Source of the DNA: Halorubellus sp034808145
GTDB lineage: Archaea > Halobacteriota > Halobacteria > Halobacteriales > Natrialbaceae
Assembly (NCBI RefSeq): GCF_034808145.1
Contig: NZ_JAXHGM010000001.1
Location: forward strand, 992,001-1,056,000
Reading direction: 5' to 3'
DNA: 64,000 nucleotides
The position numbers were made by a program, and so were the translations under genes. The notes beneath the pieces are model-generated. The model had not been told where the DNA came from. It searched no databases and was given only the letters and a program-made list of their open reading frames with translations. Shown one piece after another: positions 1 to 8,378 of the stretch (within the stretch, counting starts at the first letter, position 1; each line of letters starts with the position of its first letter).

Positions 1-1068
1 CACTACCCCGAGGAGTTCGTGCCGAACTTCGCGGGCGACGTGCCGACGGTCAACGGCGCCGCGTGGCCGTACGTCGAGGTCGAACCGCGACGGTACCGGT
101 TCCGGTTCCTCAACGTCTCCAACGGCCGGACGTACGACATCGGGCTCGAGACCGAGGGCGGTAGTCACGACGACGCCCACGACGTCCCGACCCTGCACCA
201 GATTTCGCCCGGGCACGGGTTCCTGGACGAGGTCGTGTCCATCGGTCACGGTGGCGACATGGAGTCGCTCGTCGTCGCGCCGTTCGAGCGCGCGGACGTG
301 ATCGTGGACTTCTCCGAGCACGCTGGCGAGACGTTCACGGTGACGAACGACGCCGCGTTCCCGTACGGCGGCGGGACGAGCCACGACGACGGCATGAGTG
401 GCATGGGCGAGGACGACGGTGGACACGGCGACGACGGCGGTCACCCGCAGATCGGCGAGCTCATGCAGTTCAGGGTCGCCGACGAGGTGAGCGAGCCCGA
501 CGACACCGCGGACCCGACCGAGTTGCGACTTCCGACCCGGAATCGCGTGAATCCCGAGGCGGCCCGGACGACCCGGAAGGTGACCATGGGGATGAGCATG
601 GACGAGCACGGCCTCATGGTCCACAACCTGAACGGGAAGGAGTGGGGCGACGGCATCGACGTCAAACCACAGCGCGGCTCGACGGAGATCTGGGAGCTGG
701 AGAACAACACCATGCACACGCACCCGATCCACCTCCACATGGTCGAGTTCGAGGTGCTCGAGCGCGACCGCGGCGACGAGCACCACGGCCCACGCGGGCC
801 GCTGCCGAACGAACGAGGCGGCAAGGACGTCGTTCGCGTCGACCCCGGAGAGACGGTTCGGATCGCCATGCAGTTCGGGGACTTCACCGGGCGATTCCCG
901 TTCCACTGCCACATCCTCGAGCACGAGGAGTACGACATGATGCGGTCGTTCAAGGTCGTGACGGGGAGCGGCGATGGCGGGAACGGGAACGACGCTGGCG
1001 GGGACGGCAACGGCGATGGCGGGAACGGCAACGGCAGCACTGGGAAAGGAACGCCCGGTGGTAAGTAG
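1..1068 (+). CDS. multicopper oxidase, C-terminal part (5' truncated by window edge)
   Basis: The reading frame is open from base 1, so the gene starts outside the window and 355 residues remain. It is a laccase/bilirubin-oxidase-type multicopper oxidase, which oxidises substrates at a type 1 copper and reduces O2 at a trinuclear cluster. The copper motifs of the last cupredoxin domain are visible: HTHPIHLHM near bases 716-742 and HCHILEHE near 904-927, followed by MM as probable axial ligand. A His/Met/Asp-rich insert (bases about 380-450) may bind metal. The protein ends in a Gly/Asn/Asp low-complexity tail of about 35 residues, typical of exported haloarchaeal proteins. The exact substrate cannot be told. 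Confidence 0.9.
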   Translation, partial: HYPEEFVPNFAGDVPTVNGAAWPYVEVEPRRYRFRFLNVSNGRTYDIGLETEGGSHDDAHDVPTLHQISPGHGFLDEVVSIGHGGDMESLVVAPFERADVIVDFSEHAGETFTVTNDAAFPYGGGTSHDDGMSGMGEDDGGHGDDGGHPQIGELMQFRVADEVSEPDDTADPTELRLPTRNRVNPEAARTTRKVTMGMSMDEHGLMVHNLNGKEWGDGIDVKPQRGSTEIWELENNTMHTHPIHLHMVEFEVLERDRGDEHHGPRGPLPNERGGKDVVRVDPGETVRIAMQFGDFTGRFPFHCHILEHEEYDMMRSFKVVTGSGDGGNGNDAGGDGNGDGGNGNGSTGKGTPGGK

Positions 1069-1584
1069 GGGCGCTACCCGGGCGTCTCGATTCGCAGGGT
1101 AGAGAGCCGTTACGTTCGTTGAGGCGGTCGGTTTCGGGCACCGAACACTTGGAAATCGTGCCGCCTCGTTCTTCGTCCTTATCTGAACACTGCCTGCTCA
1201 CCGTGTGAGCCGGGTGGGCCATCACGGGTCGGTGGATTACCTCGGTCGCTCTGGCGGTCTGTCCCCTTGCGGGAAGCGTCCCAGCGACCGCCACGGCGGT
1301 CAACCCAGCAGACGCAGGGGTGCCGACTGCGGGATTCGACTCCATCCGCCGACCGAGAGCGGATTCGAGCGCCGTCGGCAGTCGGCGCTCGGACGCGGCG
1401 GAACGCTCCGCTCGAGAGCGGACCGACCGAGAGGGTAGCTATCGACCCGGCAGCGATTATCTGGCGTTTGCGGTGACAGCGGGCCGAACCCGACGACAGG
1501 CCGCCCTCGTAAGCGGCGGCGTCCCCTGCCGTTTGGGGTGGCTTCTCGTCGGCGTGGAACTGCTCGGAGTCCTGTGGCGTGAGT

Positions 1585-1650
1585 CCGTACTCGTTGTGAC
1601 GTGGGGGCCGTACTCGTTGTGGCGTGGGGGACCGTACTCGTTCTGGGGTG
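1585..1650. repeat. imperfect 23/24-base tandem repeat, nearly three copies
   Basis: Units start at 1585, 1608 and 1632. Each begins CCGTACTCGTT and the first two continue G-T-G-(A/G)-C-G-T-G-G-G-G-G. The third copy is truncated and slightly diverged. The repeat lies just upstream of the small zinc-ribbon gene and in one frame reads as a hydrophobic stretch, but it follows directly after a stop codon, so I treat it as non-coding. Confidence 0.75.
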
Positions 1651-1688
1651 CGTTGGTGCTGTGGGGCGGTTCTGCCGTGGCCGGAAGG

Positions 1689-1696
1689 CCTATACG
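1689..1696 (+). promoter_or_regulatory. TATA-like element for the zinc-ribbon gene
   Basis: The sequence CCTATACG lies about 30 bases before the GTG at 1724, fitting the leaderless spacing usual in haloarchaea. It is one reason for choosing that start. Confidence 0.45.
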
Positions 1697-1723
1697 AGGG
1701 TGTGTCATGCGTTGTGGTGTACC

Positions 1724-1996
1724 GTGTTCCAATCGTGCCAGAACTGTCAGGCGACCATCGACGAGTACCTGTTGGACAAACAACTCGAAGGGCTGCGTGA
1801 CCTCACGGTCGACGACTTCAACGTCTGTGCGGACTGCGTGACAGTGGTAGCCGATGCGTGCGGCGAGTGCGGCGGCGCGGTGTACGTCCCGCGAACGGCG
1901 AGCGAGGAACCGGAGATCTGTCCGGCGTGCCGGTCCGCGCTCCTCCAGGAGACGGGACGTGACCCTGGCTGGCAGTACGATACGATGTCGACCTGA
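1724..1996 (+). CDS. small haloarchaeal zinc-ribbon protein (tentatively DUF7571)
   Basis: This 90-residue protein has three CxxC-type pairs: CQNC near the start, CADC and CGEC in the middle, and CPAC near the end. It probably forms two zinc knuckles. Such proteins are abundant in haloarchaea and most have no assigned function. The match to DUF7571 is from memory and tentative. The GTG at 1724 is preferred because it precedes the conserved-looking block and sits about 30 bases after a TATA-like element; GTG at 1700 is an alternative. Extending further upstream would add a hydrophobic stretch encoded by the tandem repeat, which looks accidental. It is monocistronic and converges on the next minus-strand gene. 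Confidence 0.7.
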   Translation: MFQSCQNCQATIDEYLLDKQLEGLRDLTVDDFNVCADCVTVVADACGECGGAVYVPRTASEEPEICPACRSALLQETGRDPGWQYDTMST

Positions 1997-2179
1997 ACGG
2001 GTCGACGCGCGGTTCTCCGTTCTCTCCCTGGCACCAGCGGAGCGTTTAGGCTGGCTGCGACGCACTGGGGCGGTATGGCTTCCATCGCTACGTTCACGCT
2101 CGCGCCCGAGACGCTCGTCTCGGTCGACGGAGTCGGTGACGTCGTGGTCGTTGCGGGCGAGTGAGAGCGTCGCGGTCGG

Positions 2180-2677
2180 TCAGCGCTCGGCGCGCGTACT
2201 GAGGTGGTCGTACGCGACGCTGCCGGCGATGAGGAGCACCTCGACCGCGAAGAGCGCGAGCGTGAGCCGCAGCAGGCCGCTCCCGAAGCTCGCGGCGTTC
2301 CCGCCACCGGCGACCGTGAAGAACGCGGCGACGGCGCTCGCGCCGAGCGTGTACGTCGCGAGCGTCCAGAGCGTCTGCCGGACCCCGTACAGCGGTCCCT
2401 GGGGGTCGAACCAACTGTCTGGGAGGGCGCTCGTGCTGTCGTTGACGTCGTCGCCGCGGACGGTCTCCAGCTGCATGTTCCCGCAGCGGTCACACGGTGG
2501 CGTGTGCTTCGGGACGGTCTTCCCGCAGCTCGTGCAGCGGAACGCGACCGCGTCGATGCTGTAGTCCTCGGCGTCGTCGTCGTCGACGTGCCGGACGTCG
2601 TCGCTCGCGCACTGCAGGCACGGCGTCGTCTCCTCGCGGTAGGTTGCGCCGCACGTCCGGCAGACCCACTCGTCCAT
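2180..2677 (-). CDS. membrane protein with two N-terminal zinc ribbons
   Basis: This 165-residue protein begins with a zinc ribbon (CRTC, CLQC) and has a second (CTSC, CDRC) around residues 48-67. Two hydrophobic segments follow in the C-terminal half (about residues 105-125 and 133-153), so the ribbons probably sit on the cytoplasmic face of a membrane-anchored protein. The acidic linker DDDDAED separates the ribbons. I do not recognise a named function. It could be a membrane-tethered nucleic-acid- or protein-binding adaptor, but nothing in the context confirms this. It stands alone between a convergent and a divergent neighbour. Confidence 0.75.
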   Translation of the reverse strand: MDEWVCRTCGATYREETTPCLQCASDDVRHVDDDDAEDYSIDAVAFRCTSCGKTVPKHTPPCDRCGNMQLETVRGDDVNDSTSALPDSWFDPQGPLYGVRQTLWTLATYTLGASAVAAFFTVAGGGNAASFGSGLLRLTLALFAVEVLLIAGSVAYDHLSTRAER

Positions 2678-2873
2678 GCGTCAGCTAGGCGATGGTGGTG
2701 AATACCTCCTGCGTTCCCGGGGAGTCGCGTGACTGCGATGGCGTCGACCGCCCGGCGAGGCTGGGTAGCGACCGGACGATGACTGGCCGGCGAGACTGGG
2801 TGGGGCGTGAGCGCGTGTCGTGGCGGCGCGGAGACCGGGTCGCTTTTCCGCACCGTTCCCCCACGTTGCGGGT

Positions 2874-3053
2874 ATGGGTTTTGGTAGCTACGACGAGTCC
2901 GAACAGAAGGACGACGACACAGACTTCGACGACGACGATGCGGTGAACGTGCACGAGTCCGAGCACGACGGCGACGTCTCCTTCGAGTCCGAGATGTCCA
3001 ACGAGGAGCTCGTGGATCAGCTGTCCCACATGAAGGACGGCGACGACGACTGA
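2874..3053 (+). CDS. DUF5786 family small acidic protein
   Basis: This 59-residue, extremely acidic protein starts MGFGSYDESEQ and ends with a short predicted helix, EELVDQLSHMK. That N-terminus is characteristic of the haloarchaeal DUF5786 family, which has no known biochemical role. The ATG at 2874 is preferred over a longer in-frame start at 2820 because the conserved N-terminus begins here and the added sequence would be basic. No membrane segment or cysteines are present. Confidence 0.85.
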   Translation: MGFGSYDESEQKDDDTDFDDDDAVNVHESEHDGDVSFESEMSNEELVDQLSHMKDGDDD

Positions 3054-3152
3054 CTCGGCGATCGTCCGCGGTCATCGCGCCGCCGCGCTGGATTTCCCGC
3101 ATCTGCTTTCTCCTCTCTGTCCGTCGCGGTCGACGGCCCGGTGGTGCGTCGG

Positions 3153-4178
3153 TTACGGCGCCCAGAAGGCGTCGGGGCCGTGGTCGTCCTGCCACGCGAA
3201 CGCGAACAGGCGGCGGGCCGGGAGGCGTTCGAGCCGACGGCCGTCGTCGCTCTCCCCGGTCGTGCCGCTCCAGCGGGCGCCGTCGGCGACGTACGTGCCG
3301 GGTTCGACGGTGCGCTCGAACGCGAACCCGGGGTTCTCGTAGGCGTGCACGCCGTCGGGCGTGGCGAACGCGACCACGTCGCGGTCGCCGACGGTCGCGT
3401 GCGCGACGCTCCCGTTCGCCTCCAGCCGGTCGAGCGGGAACCCGAGCGCCTCGCCGTCGCGTTCGACGCCGAGGACCACGGTCTTCGGTGCGAGGTCGTC
3501 GCGATTCCAGTCGCGACCGTCGCCCGTGCCGCGGTGCGCGTCGAGCCCGAAGCCCGCCGTCTCGAAGTACGCCTCGTACGGCACGTCGTCGTACTCGATG
3601 GGCGCGGGCTCGTCCGTGTCGCTCGCCGCCTCGCTCTCGCCACCGGGAGCGACGAGCACCTCGCCGTCGGGGGTCGAGTCACGGAACGCGCCGACGGTCG
3701 TCATCGCCGCCGGAACCACATCGAGGTCGGTGCCTTCGAGCGACCCGGCGATGGCGGTCCCGAGCGACTGCTTCCACTCGCTCTCGGTCTCGCGGTCGTA
3801 CATCACGAGGTCGTCGTCCGCGAGCTTCCCGCTCACGCCGAACTCGAGGACGCGCTCGCCGTCCGGCGTCCGGACCGTCCGCTCGTAGACGACGGCGCTC
3901 CCGCAGAGCGGACACCACGTCACCGCCACCGGCGCCTCGTCGACGACCGCGTTACAGACCTCGTGATAGTGCAGGTACCGGATGGGGAACGCGCGCGCCG
4001 GGTCACCGTCGACGGAACCGCCGCTCGCGGTTCCGTCTGCTCGTCGCGTCGGCGACGCGACGCTGTCGACGACGACGACCTCGTCGCCCGGGTCGCCCGC
4101 GTACTCGCTCACCGGTTCGTACGACGGGTCGTCCACGCTCGGGATGGCGTCCCGCGGGAGGACCGATTTGACGTCCAT
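3153..4178 (-). CDS. DUF3179 domain-containing protein
   Basis: This 341-residue protein matches the DUF3179 family by its core RYLHYHEVCNA...VTWCPLCGSAVVYER (about residues 97-129) and later blocks typical of the family. Function is unknown; members occur in bacteria and archaea and keep the CPLCG cysteine pair, which could bind metal or be redox-active. No signal peptide is visible, so it is probably cytoplasmic here. Two acidic low-complexity insertions (near residues 45-60 and 165-185) look like halophilic loops. It is transcribed alone. Confidence 0.88.
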   Translation of the reverse strand: MDVKSVLPRDAIPSVDDPSYEPVSEYAGDPGDEVVVVDSVASPTRRADGTASGGSVDGDPARAFPIRYLHYHEVCNAVVDEAPVAVTWCPLCGSAVVYERTVRTPDGERVLEFGVSGKLADDDLVMYDRETESEWKQSLGTAIAGSLEGTDLDVVPAAMTTVGAFRDSTPDGEVLVAPGGESEAASDTDEPAPIEYDDVPYEAYFETAGFGLDAHRGTGDGRDWNRDDLAPKTVVLGVERDGEALGFPLDRLEANGSVAHATVGDRDVVAFATPDGVHAYENPGFAFERTVEPGTYVADGARWSGTTGESDDGRRLERLPARRLFAFAWQDDHGPDAFWAP

Positions 4179-4313
4179 ACCCGGCCGTGCTCGGGGCGCC
4201 CGTGAAAACGTTCGGATGTGCGAGCGCGCCGCACGTGAGCGATTACGACCGAAAGTCGAAAACGGAACCGCGTGTCAGTTCGACGGCACTGCTACTCGCA
4301 TCTGCGTCGCGGG

Positions 4314-4889
4314 CTACGAAGATCTGAAAAGTCCACTCAACGCGGACGAGATTCGAGCGAGGGAGTCGCGCGTTCGATTCAGGATACTCGATAGAAAGGA
4401 GTCCTTCTGCCTGGCGTTGGACGCGTCTCCGGCGTCTCGGGTCCCTTTCGTGGTTTTGACCGGTGGGCCGCTGGATTCGTTCTGTTCTGCACGCCGACAG
4501 TCGAGACAGTACGTCGAACCGTGGCCAGCGACGTTGTTGCATCCCGGAGATCGACAATCCGTCTTTCCGAACTGTCGTCGCTGGGTTCCTCCACTCCGAT
4601 CGCGTTCGTTCAAGCAGTTCGGACAGTACGCCTCGTCGTAATCCGACCGATTCGTACAGCTTTCGGCAGCACAGCTCTCCTCGTCCCCGTCACTGGAGGG
4701 CGATGTCGACGATTCTTCGGTGTTCAGGTCGACATTCCGTTCGTGTACGATTCCTCCAGTCGCACGTTCGCGGAGGCCGCAACGATGTTTCTCGGGGAGT
4801 CGATGGTCAGAACAGAGCGTCTTTCCGCATTCGTTGCAGGTGTAGAGGAGCCCGTCTGATTCCTCGCCACAGGCGTCACACAGGGCCAT
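4314..4889 (-). CDS. AN1-type zinc finger protein
   Basis: The first 40 residues form an AN1-type zinc finger with the pattern CDAC...CNEC...C...H...H...C (ending HRLPEKHRC). Two more cysteine/histidine clusters follow (CAAESC...CPNC and CRSPGC...HGSTYCLDC), separated by Ser/Glu-rich linkers. AN1 fingers are usually protein- or ubiquitin-fold-binding modules. In haloarchaea they occur in small proteins of unknown role. The gene is visibly more AT-rich and uses more non-GC-ending codons than its neighbours, so it may have been acquired relatively recently. The C-terminus is Ser/Arg-rich with no membrane segment. Confidence 0.8.
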   Translation of the reverse strand: MALCDACGEESDGLLYTCNECGKTLCSDHRLPEKHRCGLRERATGGIVHERNVDLNTEESSTSPSSDGDEESCAAESCTNRSDYDEAYCPNCLNERDRSGGTQRRQFGKTDCRSPGCNNVAGHGSTYCLDCRRAEQNESSGPPVKTTKGTRDAGDASNARQKDSFLSSILNRTRDSLARISSALSGLFRSS

Positions 4890-4937
4890 TCGAGAATACG
4901 TCAGAACTCCTGTATGATAAGTACGATGGTTGGTTGT

Positions 4938-5729
4938 TCAGTCGAGCTCGAACCGGACGCGTTCCTCGCCCTTCCCCGCAGTCTCGCGTCCAGTCACGGT
5001 CACCTCGCCGACCTCGCCGGTGCCGGTGACGTGCGTCCCGGCGCACGCCGTCCGGTCGATGGGGTCGCTGGCCGCGTCCGTCCGCTCGCAGTGGCCGCGC
5101 GGCCCCGAACCACCGATCTCGACGGTGCGGAGTTCGGTGATGCTGTCGGGGAGCAGGTCGATGCGCGTCCGGTCGGTGTCGAGCTCGCGTTCGGCGCTGT
5201 CGCGATCCATCGTGTACCAGCGGACGGGCTCGTCCGCGTCGACGAGGTGGCGGAGCCGGGACTCGATGCCGTCGAGGTCGTCGTCGTCGAAGCGGTCGTA
5301 CTCGCAGTCCAGGCGCGCGCGGTCCTCGTAGAGCTGGTTCCCGGTCGTCCGCGCACCGTACTCGTCGAGGAGGACGGCCGAGAGGAGGTGCTGGGCGGTG
5401 TGGTACCGCGAGTGCGCGGTCCGGCGAGCGTCGTCGACCACGCCGACGACGTCGTCGCCGACGTCGAGGTTCAGCGCCTCGTCGGCGTCCACGGCGCCGT
5501 CCCCGTCCAGATCCAGGTCGAGGTGGTGTTCGAGTTCGTCCGTCAGCTGGACGTCGACGACGTCGAACTCGTCGTCGTCCGTCCGGAGGACGCCCGTGTC
5601 GTGGGGTTGCCCGCCGCCGGTCGGATAGAACCGCGTCGCGTCCAGCACCACGCGGTCGCCGCGGACGTCGGTGACGGTCGCGGTGAACTCGCGGACGCTC
5701 GAATCGTCGAGGTATCGTCGCTCGGTCAC
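4938..5729 (-). CDS. alanyl-tRNA editing protein (AlaX type)
   Basis: This freestanding editing domain related to the C-terminal part of AlaRS hydrolyses Ser- or Gly-mischarged tRNA(Ala). The zinc-site motifs are present: HTAQH (about residue 111) and CAGTH near residue 227. The N-terminus carries the TRFYPTGGGQPHDTG block shared with AlaRS. The length of 263 residues fits the longer (AlaX-M/L) class. The start codon is GTG. It lies back to back with the HD hydrolase gene, sharing the 5730-5857 intergenic region. It acts in the cytoplasm as a translation quality-control factor. Confidence 0.9.
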   Translation of the reverse strand: MTERRYLDDSSVREFTATVTDVRGDRVVLDATRFYPTGGGQPHDTGVLRTDDDEFDVVDVQLTDELEHHLDLDLDGDGAVDADEALNLDVGDDVVGVVDDARRTAHSRYHTAQHLLSAVLLDEYGARTTGNQLYEDRARLDCEYDRFDDDDLDGIESRLRHLVDADEPVRWYTMDRDSAERELDTDRTRIDLLPDSITELRTVEIGGSGPRGHCERTDAASDPIDRTACAGTHVTGTGEVGEVTVTGRETAGKGEERVRFELD

Positions 5730-5810
5730 GGTCGCTCGGAGGATGCGGTGAAAGGTAAGTGTAGGGTGTCGAAACGCCTAAGAGTTGAACGGGCGTTTTT
5801 AGAGACAACA

Positions 5811-5873
5811 ATGACCAAGCACAGTTCGATTGCGGTTCTTCTTCGAGGTGGGAAGGCGTGGGCGTCGAGATAA
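5811..5873 (+). CDS. possible 20-codon upstream ORF before the HD gene
   Basis: ATG at 5811 opens a short frame (MTKHSSIAVLLRGGKAWASR) that ends TAA at 5871-5873, overlapping the GTG start of the HD gene by 16 bases in another frame. A TATA-like stretch (CCTAAGAG around 5777-5784) is about 31 bases upstream, right for a leaderless start. It may be a regulatory leader peptide or chance. Confidence 0.3.
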   Translation: MTKHSSIAVLLRGGKAWASR

Positions 5874-6556
5874 AGGAAGGGCGCGTGACCGACGAGGCGT
5901 TCGCGGACATGAAGCAGTTCGTGTACGACTACCTCGCGGCGAGCGTCGAGAACGAGGAGGAGGGCGGCCGGATGCGGTGGTACCCGTGGCATTCCGCCGA
6001 GTACCGCTACAACCACATCCTGAACGTCGTCGAGCTCGCCGGGAAGATCGCGGAACGCGAGGGCGCGGACGTGGACGTGACGAAGGTCGCGGCGCTGTTC
6101 CACGACATCGCGAAGCTCGACGCGGACCAGGACGTGCACGCCGAGGAAGGTGCGCGCGTCGCTCGCGAGTACCTGGAGACGCGCGGGTCGTTCCCGGCGT
6201 CGTTCGTCGACGAGGTCTGTCGGAGCATCGAACTCCACTCCTACCAAGACGACCTCTCGGACCTCCCGATGGAGACCCAGAGTCTCGTCGAGGCGGACAT
6301 CCTCGACAAGGTCGGCGCGAACGGGACGGCGCTGATGCTCCTCCGGATGGGGTACGAGGCGCGGACGCACATGGATAGCGCGGAGATGGTCGAGCGCGTG
6401 CTCGACCGCGGCGAGGACGCCGTGGAACGCATCGAGTCCGATACCGCGGAGTCCATCGCGCACCAGCGGTTGAAGCGCGTGAAGTGGTTCCGCGAGTGGC
6501 TCCAGGGCGAGGTCGCGGAGATGGACGTCGAGGACACCGACATCGACCTGCGCTGA
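5858..6556 (+). CDS. HD domain phosphohydrolase
   Basis: This 232-residue protein carries the HD signature: an N-terminal YNHILNVVELA, then ALFHDIAKLD (the metal-binding H-D doublet, about residues 87-88), and the trailing D in EADILDKVGA. HD proteins are metal-dependent phosphohydrolases, often acting on nucleotides; the substrate here cannot be read from sequence. The GTG at 5858 is the only sensible in-frame start and has a Shine-Dalgarno-like GAGGTG 8 bases before it, implying a leadered transcript, which is less common in haloarchaea. A possible mini-ORF overlaps this start. Confidence 0.85.
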   Translation: MGVEIKEGRVTDEAFADMKQFVYDYLAASVENEEEGGRMRWYPWHSAEYRYNHILNVVELAGKIAEREGADVDVTKVAALFHDIAKLDADQDVHAEEGARVAREYLETRGSFPASFVDEVCRSIELHSYQDDLSDLPMETQSLVEADILDKVGANGTALMLLRMGYEARTHMDSAEMVERVLDRGEDAVERIESDTAESIAHQRLKRVKWFREWLQGEVAEMDVEDTDIDLR

Positions 6557-6706
6557 CGAGCGACCCCTGCCACGAGAACGCCCGATCCGGTCGTCGAGCG
6601 CAGCGACCGGTGCGTGCGCCGAGCGCAGCGGCGCGGACGCTCGCCGAGCGTACCGTCGCGTGCGTTCGTCGAGAAGCGACTCCCGAAGGTCCGGTTCGTG
6701 CGTCGG

Positions 6707-7465
6707 TCAGAGGAGGCTGCCGGCGGCGTCGTAGAGGAACACGACGCCGAATCCCGCGAGAACCAAGGCGCTGACGGCGGCGACGGCGGGCGCGAAGTCG
6801 TCGACGCGTCTGCCGGCGGCGACGAGCGTCGCGGGGAAGCCCGCGACCCAGCAGAGGATGCCGAGGAAGAACCCGACGAGGAGCGCGGGACTGCCGGTGG
6901 TGACGACGAGCACGCCGCCGAGCGACTCGCCGACGTAGGGTGCGTGCGAGAGGACGTCGACGGTGCCCGGGCGGAGCATCCTGACGCCGACGGTCAGCCA
7001 GAACACGATCTGGTAGGGGTTCGTGATCGCGAGCGCGAACGCCTTCGTGAACCCGCGCTTGTCCGCGTCGGTGCGCGAGGCCGACGGCTCGGTTTCGCCG
7101 GCGAGGTCGGTCGTCGACCCCCCGGTCGCGTCACCGCCGGCCGTCGCGGGTTCGACGCCGAACGCGGCGCCGTTCCGGACGTCCTCGACGGCGCCGTACG
7201 CGAAGTACAGCATGAGGACGCCGCCGCCGGCGACCATCGCGGCCTTCAGCGTCGGCGCGGTCTCGACGAACTCGACGACGCCGACCGCGGCGAGCACGAA
7301 GAACGCGGCGTCGGCGGTGAACGCGCCGAGGCCGGCGCTCGCACCGGCTCGCCAGCCGCGGACGACGCTCTCCTGGGCGATGACGGCGTTCATCGGTCCC
7401 GGCGGGGCGGCGAGTGCGAGCCCGAACACGGCACCGAGGGCGAGCGTCGCGGCGAGTGAGACCAT
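6707..7465 (-). CDS. LysE family amino-acid exporter
   Basis: This 252-residue integral membrane protein has about six hydrophobic segments. It begins with the LysE/RhtB hallmark PPGPMNAVIAQ (residues 21-31) and contains GLGAFTADAAFF and the ITNPYQIVFW block typical of the family. LysE-type translocators export amino acids or small polar metabolites. The exact substrate is not predictable. A charged, Thr/Gly-rich loop of about 40 residues (roughly 135-170) interrupts the middle, more than usual for the family. It is transcribed alone, downstream of and convergent with the HD gene. Confidence 0.88.
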   Translation of the reverse strand: MVSLAATLALGAVFGLALAAPPGPMNAVIAQESVVRGWRAGASAGLGAFTADAAFFVLAAVGVVEFVETAPTLKAAMVAGGGVLMLYFAYGAVEDVRNGAAFGVEPATAGGDATGGSTTDLAGETEPSASRTDADKRGFTKAFALAITNPYQIVFWLTVGVRMLRPGTVDVLSHAPYVGESLGGVLVVTTGSPALLVGFFLGILCWVAGFPATLVAAGRRVDDFAPAVAAVSALVLAGFGVVFLYDAAGSLL

Positions 7466-7589
7466 TCTCGATAGCCTACGACCGAGTACCCGAAAAGTCC
7501 GTCGTCATCGGCGACCTGTTCGCGAATCGTCGTCGACGCGGACGCGAGCCGTCGCCGACCCGACGCGAGTCGCCGTCGATGCGTCGAGG

Positions 7590-8378
7590 TCAGAGGACGA
7601 CCACGAGCGCGGTCGGGACGACGTTCGCGACGGCGTCGAGGACCGGCGCGAGCGCACCCGTCAGGGCGGTGACGAAGCGCTCCCAGAGGGAGACGCCGAC
7701 GACCAGCGAGAGCGCGGTGTCGAACGCGAAGAACGCGAACACGCCCGCGCCGACGTAGTGCGCCTTCCGGACGTCGAAGCGGTGACTGAACGTGTAGAAG
7801 AAGTACGCGTTCGCGAGGCTCACCGGGACGATGGCGAGCATCTCGCCGACCCAGATGCCGGCGCGCGCGCCGTAGTCGGCGGCGAGCGTGATGGTGATGA
7901 TCTGGGTCTTGTCGCCGAACTCGCCGGTGAACATCATCGCGAAGATGGGGACGAACCCGCCGAGGACGTTCGGGACCTGTCGCCCGAAGACGGTGACGTC
8001 GTCCACGTCGCCCGAGAGCATCCCGCCCGCGTCGGCGGCGGTGAGCCCGCCGTCGGTCTCCGCGCCGGACGCGCTCTCCGCGCCGGACTCGCCTCTCTCG
8101 GGCGCGGACCGCACGAGCAGGACCGCGAACACGAGGAACATCGCTCCCGTGAACACGTCCAGCCAGAACCCCGGCAGGACCTGCTGGATGACGCTCCCGG
8201 CCTGTATCTCGGCGACCGTCCAGAGCGCGAACGCGCTCCCCGCGGCCGCAACCACCACGAGCGGGTTGTACCGCGTGGACAGGCCCGCGATGATGAACTG
8301 GACCTTCTCGCCGGGGAGGACGGTCAACTGCGCGAGCGCCGCGATGACGACGAGCTCCCAGAACGGGACGTCGGTCAC
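7590..8378 (-). CDS. TMEM165/GDT1 family cation transporter, probably for manganese
   Basis: This 262-residue membrane protein has two homologous halves. The second half has the family motif EFGDKTQ (near residue 163). The first-half counterpart, LPGEKVQF (near residue 21), is degenerate: the usual E-x-G-D-K is replaced by PGEK. Characterised GDT1/TMEM165/MneA-type proteins exchange Mn2+ or Ca2+ for protons. It overlaps the upstream regulator gene by 4 bases (ATGA) and must be co-transcribed with it; since that regulator is of the DtxR/MntR class, a manganese efflux role is the best inference. An Asp/Glu-rich loop separates the halves. Confidence 0.85.
   Translation of the reverse strand: MTDVPFWELVVIAALAQLTVLPGEKVQFIIAGLSTRYNPLVVVAAAGSAFALWTVAEIQAGSVIQQVLPGFWLDVFTGAMFLVFAVLLVRSAPERGESGAESASGAETDGGLTAADAGGMLSGDVDDVTVFGRQVPNVLGGFVPIFAMMFTGEFGDKTQIITITLAADYGARAGIWVGEMLAIVPVSLANAYFFYTFSHRFDVRKAHYVGAGVFAFFAFDTALSLVVGVSLWERFVTALTGALAPVLDAVANVVPTALVVVL

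Larger units (their letters stand above)
1069..1723. other. 655-base stretch without a supported gene
   Basis: No reading frame here has convincing haloarchaeal protein character on either strand. It holds an 8-base inverted repeat, CGGTCGCT at 1243-1250 and AGCGACCG at 1283-1290, which could fold as a hairpin, and the tandem repeat listed at 1585-1650. No tRNA, SRP RNA or RNase P RNA signature was recognised. Confidence 0.5.

Noticed and set aside
1243..1290. Inverted repeat that might belong to an RNA gene
   Set aside because: The arms are only 8 bases and the surrounding sequence lacks the conserved features of tRNA, SRP RNA or RNase P RNA.
6557..6706. GC-rich gap with repeated GAGCGCAGCG-like words
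   Set aside because: Short words of this kind are common in haloarchaeal intergenic DNA; no symmetrical or phased array was found.
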